From: Paraburkholderia sp. D15
GTDB taxonomy: Bacteria > Pseudomonadota > Gammaproteobacteria > Burkholderiales > Burkholderiaceae
Assembly (NCBI RefSeq): GCF_029910215.1
Contig: NZ_CP110395.1
Span: 682,001-746,000 of the forward strand
Length of the DNA: 64,000 nt
Direction: 5' to 3'
Shown here: one piece after another, positions 59,307 to 64,000 of the stretch
How positions within the stretch are numbered: the stretch's first letter is position 1
How the letters are laid out: every line of letters starts with the position of its first letter
Program-made: the position numbers and the translations under genes
Notes under the pieces: model-generated
Seen by the model: only the letters and a program-made list of their open reading frames with translations
The model's database searches: none
Told to the model about the DNA's origin: nothing

Positions 59307-60467
59307 TCAGCCTGTCACGCTTTCCGCGACTCGCCGCCGTTCCCACCACACCGCCGCCAGAAACGCGAGCGCCGCGACAAACAGCACGCCCACCATCGCA
59401 TCGTCGCCGACGCCTTTCATCAGCGCGCCGGCCACCAGCGGCCCGCCGAAGCTCGCCACGCTCCACGCCGCGCCGACCAGCGAACTGGCCGACACCAGCG
59501 CGACGCCACGAAAGCGTTCGCCGCAAGCGACCAGCGACAGCGTATAGATCGCGCCCGCCGCCGCGCCGAGCACGTACAGCAACGGCCAGCACAGCCACGG
59601 CGACGCCACCGCCCACGGCAGCAACGGCAACAGCAGCGCGACGATCACGCCGCAGCCGATATGCACCCGCTCGCGACCCAGCCGGTCGGCCAGCCAGCCG
59701 ATCGGAAACTGCATGGTCGTGTCGCCGAGCAGCAAGGCCGACGCGAACAGCACCGCGACTTCGCTGGAGATGCCATGCGACATCGCGAAAAGCGGCAGCA
59801 GCGAGAGCGCGATCGTGTCGAACAGCGCGAAGAAGCCGGTGCCGATCACAAGCGCCGGCATTTGCGGCAACACGCGAGCCCAACTGCCGTGCTCCGCGTG
59901 TTCGTCGTCGGCGGCGTGCGGGGTGGTGCGGATCGTCGCGAGCATCGGCAGCGCCAGCAGGAAAATCGCGCCGCAGATCAGGAAGCGCGAATGCGCGAGT
60001 CCGGCGATCTGGCTCACCAGCACCGGCCCCGACATCTGGAACAGCGTGAAGTTAGTCGCGTAGATCGCGACGACGCGGCCGCGCGTGGCATCGTCGGCAA
60101 GCTGGTTGACCCAGGCTTCGCCGATCGTGAACAGCAGCATCAGCGCCGCGCCGCACAGCACGCGCAGCAGCGCCCAGAGCCACAGGTTCGCGGTGAGTTG
60201 CATCAGCGCGGTGGCGAGCGCGACCACCAGCACCGAGCCGACGATCACCTGGCGGCCGCCGAAGCGTGCCGCGACCCAGCCCGCGAACGGCACGACGAAG
60301 AGTCCGCCGCCGGCTTGCGCGGCAGTCAGCAGGCCGACCACGTCGGTGCCGTAGCCGGCTTGCGTCAGCGCGAGCGCGGTGAGGGGGAGGGTGGCGCCGC
60401 TGCCGAGTCCGACCACGGCGACGCTAAGAATGAGGGCGAGGAAATCGCGAGTGAAGATGACTTTCAT
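59307..60467 (-). CDS. MFS transporter (YcaD/YfkF-like)
   Basis: A 386-residue transporter with 12 membrane segments and two symmetric halves joined by a polar loop around HAADDEHAEHGSW. The first half has VGLGSGATLPL and ARFGGRQVIVG. Substrate unknown. It lies 126 bases upstream of the acetyltransferase gene on the same strand but codon use is like the core genome, so it is probably a separate unit. Confidence 0.87.
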   Translation of the reverse strand: MKVIFTRDFLALILSVAVVGLGSGATLPLTALALTQAGYGTDVVGLLTAAQAGGGLFVVPFAGWVAARFGGRQVIVGSVLVVALATALMQLTANLWLWALLRVLCGAALMLLFTIGEAWVNQLADDATRGRVVAIYATNFTLFQMSGPVLVSQIAGLAHSRFLICGAIFLLALPMLATIRTTPHAADDEHAEHGSWARVLPQMPALVIGTGFFALFDTIALSLLPLFAMSHGISSEVAVLFASALLLGDTTMQFPIGWLADRLGRERVHIGCGVIVALLLPLLPWAVASPWLCWPLLYVLGAAAGAIYTLSLVACGERFRGVALVSASSLVGAAWSVASFGGPLVAGALMKGVGDDAMVGVLFVAALAFLAAVWWERRRVAESVTG

Positions 60468-60534
60468 CGGCCGTGATGCTACTACGGGCGAACCGCACGC
60501 GCATCGTTCGACGACGCGCGTGCGCGGCGTGGCC

Positions 60535-61701
60535 TTATCCCGCGGCCACCATCCGCTGCGCGCGGCGCTCGATCGACACCGACCACAACGTCAGCACCAG
60601 CGCGCCGATCGAGGTCGCCACGCCGACCCACGGCAGCGTGGTCAGCGGCGCGCCCGCGCCGATCGCCATGCCGCCGAGCCACGCGCCGGTCGCGTTGCCG
60701 AGGTTGAACGCGCCTTGATTCAAGGTCGACGCGAGATTCGGCGCATGACTCGCACGGTCGACGATCAGCATCTGCAACGGCGGCACGATCGCGAAGGCCA
60801 GCACGCCCCACACGAACACGGTGATCATCGCGGGAATCTGCGCGTGCATCGTGCCGGCGAAGATCGTCAGGATCACGACGATCGCCAGCAGGAACGCCAC
60901 CAGCGAAGGCAGCAGCCGCCAGTCCGCGAGCTTGCCGCCGAGCGTGCTGCCGACCGTCAGCCCGAGGCCGAACAGCAGCAGCACGAGCGTGACCGCGTGC
61001 GGCGTGAAGCCGGTGACGTCTTCGAGAATCGGCGTGATGTAGGTGAATGTGGAAAAGAGGCTTGCCGACGCGAGCACGCTGATGCCGAGCACCATCAGCA
61101 CCTGCGGGTTCTTCAACACGCTGAATTCGTGGATGAGGCTCGCCTTCTGCATTTCAATCTTCGCCGGTAGACAGACGGCGAGCGCGGCGGCCGCGAGCAC
61201 GCCGATGCCGGTGACGGCCCAGAACGTCGTGCGCCAGCCCACCGCCTGGCCGAGCGCGGTGCCGAGCGGCACGCCGAGCACGTTGGCGAGCGTCAGGCCG
61301 GTGAACATCAGCGCGATGGCCTGCGCGCGACGATTCGGCGCGACCAGTCCGGCGGCGACCACCGAGCCGATGCCGAAGAACGCGCCATGACAGAACGCGG
61401 TGACGATGCGCGCGGCCATCAGCACCGCGTAACCCGGCGCCACCGCGCACAGCAGATTGCCGACGATGAACACGCCGATCAGACTCATCAACGCTTTCTT
61501 GCGCGGCATATTGGCCACCGCGATCGCGACGATGGGCGCGCCGATCGTGACGCCGAGCGCGTACGCGGACACCAGCATGCCGGCAGCGGGAATCGAGACG
61601 GACAGATCGCGCGCCACGTCGGGCAGCAGCCCCATGATCACGAATTCGGTGGTACCGATTCCAAAGGCGGCAACGGCAAGGGCGAGCAGGGGCAAAGGCA
61701 T
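60535..61701 (-). CDS. MFS transporter (AraJ/YdhP-like efflux permease)
   Basis: A 388-residue DHA1-type transporter. The N-terminal AFGIGTTEFVIMGLLPDVA is the hallmark of the AraJ/YdhP group of sugar and drug efflux permeases. A GC-rich hairpin (60494-60501 with 60517-60524) follows in the 67-base gap to the next MFS gene. Confidence 0.9.
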   Translation of the reverse strand: MPLPLLALAVAAFGIGTTEFVIMGLLPDVARDLSVSIPAAGMLVSAYALGVTIGAPIVAIAVANMPRKKALMSLIGVFIVGNLLCAVAPGYAVLMAARIVTAFCHGAFFGIGSVVAAGLVAPNRRAQAIALMFTGLTLANVLGVPLGTALGQAVGWRTTFWAVTGIGVLAAAALAVCLPAKIEMQKASLIHEFSVLKNPQVLMVLGISVLASASLFSTFTYITPILEDVTGFTPHAVTLVLLLFGLGLTVGSTLGGKLADWRLLPSLVAFLLAIVVILTIFAGTMHAQIPAMITVFVWGVLAFAIVPPLQMLIVDRASHAPNLASTLNQGAFNLGNATGAWLGGMAIGAGAPLTTLPWVGVATSIGALVLTLWSVSIERRAQRMVAAG

Positions 61702-61810
61702 GATGGCGGAGCGTGATTCGACGCGGCGGGGAAGGCCGCGCGGCCGGCGCGCATTTTCGGGGCGAGAACGCGTGCGCCGGTGAGAGCAGGCAAACAGTAG
61801 GGGATTCTAC

Positions 61811-61984
61811 CTAAGTCAAAACACGCGCGCCGTGCCGCTGGGCAGTTGTTGTTTTTTGCTGAAAACGCGAGATGACGTCCACCGCATTGCGTCGCTCGGG
61901 CCGCTCAAGAACGATCGTCGCCACGCCGATATCTTCGTTAGCTTCGATGCGAACGTAGTCATTGAAAATTTGCGTGAGTATCAT
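61811..61984 (-). pseudogene. truncated enoyl-CoA hydratase remnant
   Basis: A frame of 57 codons starts like an enoyl-CoA hydratase: EDIGVATIVLERPERRNAVD (about residues 16-35), the family's first strand and the NAVD segment. After NAVD the match stops and 22 unrelated residues follow, so about 220 residues of the enzyme are missing. It is the 5' end of a gene cut by deletion. Confidence 0.75.
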
Positions 61985-62115
61985 CGTTGTTGTCTCTGTA
62001 GAGGTTAGCGTCCCCCCGTTTGCTGCGTTTGCCGCGGGTTTTTTCAGCATGCTCGTGCCGATGTGATCCGGTGTCATTGATCTCGTCGAACGGCGTGCTG
62101 CATGCAGTGTGATTA

Positions 62116-62748
62116 ATGCCGTGGTCTGTCATGCTTCTTTCACAGTCGACTCGTAGCGTTAGCGCTCTTTTAACGCGCTGGCGGATTTTCGCTGGCTTAT
62201 CGAGCTTGCCTTTGCCTTCGTCCACTTCATCGTCGGCCACCGCGCCGGCCTGTGCCGAGACCGTCTGGACCATCCCGCTGCACGAGCACGCATGGTACGA
62301 CCATGTCCGTCTCAAACGCGTCTTCGTCACCGACGGCACACGTCATCAGGTGGTGCTGATCGACGCGCGCAAGCTGCTCGCGTGTGCGGATCGCGACAAT
62401 ACCGACTATGTGCTGAAGCCCGTTGTCGAATGGCACGCGGGCAAGGTACGCGGCATCCGCGAATTCCTCGACCCGGAAAACCCGCGCATTCCGCAGATGC
62501 CGTACGTGACGATCTCGACGCGTCGCGCGCCGGGTCTGTTCGGATGGGTCGGGCTGGAGCGCGAGGGCGTGGTGGCGTTTCGTAACGGCCAGCATCGCGC
62601 GCGCTATCTGGCGGATGCGGGCGCGCGCTGGTTCCCGGTGGAAGTGCACGAGCGTGAAGCCGGTTTGCTGCGCGAACTGTGCGGCGCCCCGGACGATGCA
62701 CGCACGGCGATCCGCTCGACCACGCTGGGCGGTCCTGGCAACCCATAA
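62116..62748 (+). CDS. plasmid fertility inhibition factor family protein (FiwA/Osa-like)
   Basis: The 210-residue frame has an irregular, serine-rich N-terminal 48 residues, then a conserved body with HAWYDHVRLKRVFVTDG, DPENPRIPQMPYV and VAFRNGQHRARYLADAGARWFPVEV. The last stretch is like the nucleotide loop of the ParB/sulfiredoxin fold seen in Osa/FiwA, which block conjugal transfer of rival plasmids. No plasmid genes are nearby. The true start may be the ATG at 62131 or later. Family name from memory, not checked. Confidence 0.68.
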   Translation: MPWSVMLLSQSTRSVSALLTRWRIFAGLSSLPLPSSTSSSATAPACAETVWTIPLHEHAWYDHVRLKRVFVTDGTRHQVVLIDARKLLACADRDNTDYVLKPVVEWHAGKVRGIREFLDPENPRIPQMPYVTISTRRAPGLFGWVGLEREGVVAFRNGQHRARYLADAGARWFPVEVHEREAGLLRELCGAPDDARTAIRSTTLGGPGNP

Positions 62749-62832
62749 GCCGGCCGGGTGGCCGGGCGAGCTGCCCGGCGAACGGTGAAGCGGGCAAGAG
62801 GTTGAGCGCGCAGAGCTGTTCCGCGCGCCACC

Positions 62833-63831
62833 CTAAGCCGCGCCGCGCACCACATTGCGCGGCGTCCCCGCCTGCCACGCCGCGACGTTATCCAGCGTGG
62901 TCTGCGCGATCTCGCTCATCGCCTCGCGCGTGAAGAACGCCTGATGCGCGGTGACGATCACGTTCGGAAACATCAGCAGACGCGCGAGCACGTCGTCCTG
63001 CAGCGGCAGATTCGAGTGATCCTCGAAGAACAGGCCGCCTTCTTCCTCGTACACGTCGAGGCCGAGATAGCCGAGCCGGCCGTCTTTCAGCGCGCCGATC
63101 AGCGCATTGCTTTCGACCAGCCCGCCGCGGCCCGTATTGATCAGCATCGCGCCATGCTTCATCTTGCCGAGCGCGTGCCCGTCGATCAGGTGATAGGTAT
63201 CCGGCACCAGCGGACAATGCAGGCTGACGATGTCCGATTCCGCCAGCAACGTATCCAGCGGAACATAGCGTGCGCCGAGCGCGAGCAGATCGCTCGCGGG
63301 CGTGCCCGGATCGTACGCCAGCACCTGCATGCCGAAGCCCGCCATGATCCGTCCGAACACGCGCCCGATCATGCCGGTCCCCACCACGCCGACAGTCTTG
63401 CCGTGCAGATCGAAACCGAGCAGTCCATGCAGCGAAAAGTCGCCCTCGCGGGTCCGCGCGGCGGCGCGCGGCAAACGCCGGTTCAACGCCAGAATCAGGC
63501 CGACTGCATGTTCGGCCACCGCATGCGGCGAGTAAGCCGGCACGCGCGCGACAGCAATGCCCAGGCGTTCCGCCGCCGCCAGATCGACGTGATTGAAACC
63601 CGCCGAGCGCAGCGCGACGAGCCGCGTGCCGCCCGCGTGCAACCGTTCCAGCACAGCGGCGTCCACGTTGTCGTTGACGAACGGACAGACCACTTCGTAG
63701 CCCTGCGCGAGGATCGCGGTCTCGCTATCCAGATGCGATTCCTGAAAGTGCAGTTCGTAGCCGTGCTTGCCGTTGGCCTCGGTGAAGGTGTCGTTGTCGT
63801 ACTGACGGCTGCTGAACAGGATCATGCGCAT
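62833..63831 (-). CDS. ldhA: D-lactate dehydrogenase-type 2-hydroxyacid dehydrogenase
   Basis: A 332-residue NAD-dependent enzyme. It has the catalytic arginine in ALRSAGFNHVD, the coenzyme loop VGVVGTGMIGRVFG, glutamate in GLDVYEEE and histidine in VTAHQAFFT, an arrangement typical of fermentative D-LDH (pyruvate to D-lactate). GGAG lies six bases before the ATG at 63831; the frame opens further upstream without similarity. Confidence 0.92.
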   Translation of the reverse strand: MRMILFSSRQYDNDTFTEANGKHGYELHFQESHLDSETAILAQGYEVVCPFVNDNVDAAVLERLHAGGTRLVALRSAGFNHVDLAAAERLGIAVARVPAYSPHAVAEHAVGLILALNRRLPRAAARTREGDFSLHGLLGFDLHGKTVGVVGTGMIGRVFGRIMAGFGMQVLAYDPGTPASDLLALGARYVPLDTLLAESDIVSLHCPLVPDTYHLIDGHALGKMKHGAMLINTGRGGLVESNALIGALKDGRLGYLGLDVYEEEGGLFFEDHSNLPLQDDVLARLLMFPNVIVTAHQAFFTREAMSEIAQTTLDNVAAWQAGTPRNVVRGAA

Positions 63832-64000
63832 GACGGGCTCCGGGAAAGGCAGGCCGGCGCGCCTGAATGAACGCGAACGGCGCACGGACGAATCAGTATA
63901 GGAGACGCGACTCGCCGCCTCTTTCCCGCACACGGCCGCGCCTGCGATCTTGTTCTGGATTGTGCCCGCGCTTGCGTTGATTTGCCGCAATTTGCCATTC
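63832..64000. other. upstream region at the right edge
   Basis: The last 169 bases are not assigned to a gene. They should contain the promoter of the D-lactate dehydrogenase gene. Confidence 0.3.

Overview
The window looks like part of a chromosome of a GC-rich betaproteobacterium of the Burkholderia/Paraburkholderia type. This rests on protein resemblance and gene order: Tol-Pal with ybgC and cpoB, hrcA-hemH-hsp15 next to grpE-thioredoxin-dnaK-dnaJ, a PabB-PabC fusion, a deoxynucleoside kinase between folK and panB, and a ZTP riboswitch before glyA. No phage, insertion sequence, CRISPR array or rRNA was seen. Most of 1-50 kb is conserved core. The last 14 kb is more accessory.

Layout. 1-12.7 kb: truncated AsmA/YhdP-type envelope protein, glnE, recN, nadK, hrcA, hemH, hsp15 and a possible 53-residue secreted or membrane peptide on the opposite strand. 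13-18 kb: heat-shock module grpE, thioredoxin-like, dnaK, dnaJ, with a near-perfect sigma-32 promoter before grpE. 17.9-26.2 kb: pabB-pabC fusion, then a long leftward run perM-type, hda, HAD phosphatase, pcnB, folK, dNK, panB. 26.3-33.1 kb: purM, miaA, mutL, dedA, an MscS channel and a small membrane protein. 33.3-39.1 kb: tRNA-Lys and the complete tol-pal operon. 39.2-42.2 kb: SDR, ZTP riboswitch, glyA, nrdR. 42.4-45.3 kb: five-gene minor-pilin operon. 45.4-50.1 kb: stress-type membrane proteins (DUF883/holin/DUF3318-like), 1-Cys peroxiredoxin, glutaryl-CoA dehydrogenase with a divergent IclR regulator. 50.1-55.3 kb: a degenerate EAL protein and a homogentisate pathway operon (aromatic acid transporter, hmgA, fahA).

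The most unusual part is 55.4-59.2 kb, a tightly coupled leftward operon of four genes: serine acetyltransferase-like, stand-alone alanyl-tRNA editing domain (AlaX), MFS transporter and a divergent cysteine-synthase-fold PLP enzyme. Three of the junctions overlap or nearly touch. My reading, as inference only, is a small system that makes or handles a beta-substituted alanine: activate serine, replace the acetyl group, export the product, and clear it from mischarged tRNA. The visible sequence around it is more AT-rich than the neighbours, and an inverted repeat overlaps the first start codon.

59.3-64 kb holds two more MFS transporters, a truncated enoyl-CoA hydratase remnant, a chromosomal homologue of the plasmid fertility inhibition (FiwA/Osa-like) family, and a D-lactate dehydrogenase-type 2-hydroxyacid dehydrogenase. 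Family assignments were made by reading motifs, without any database search.
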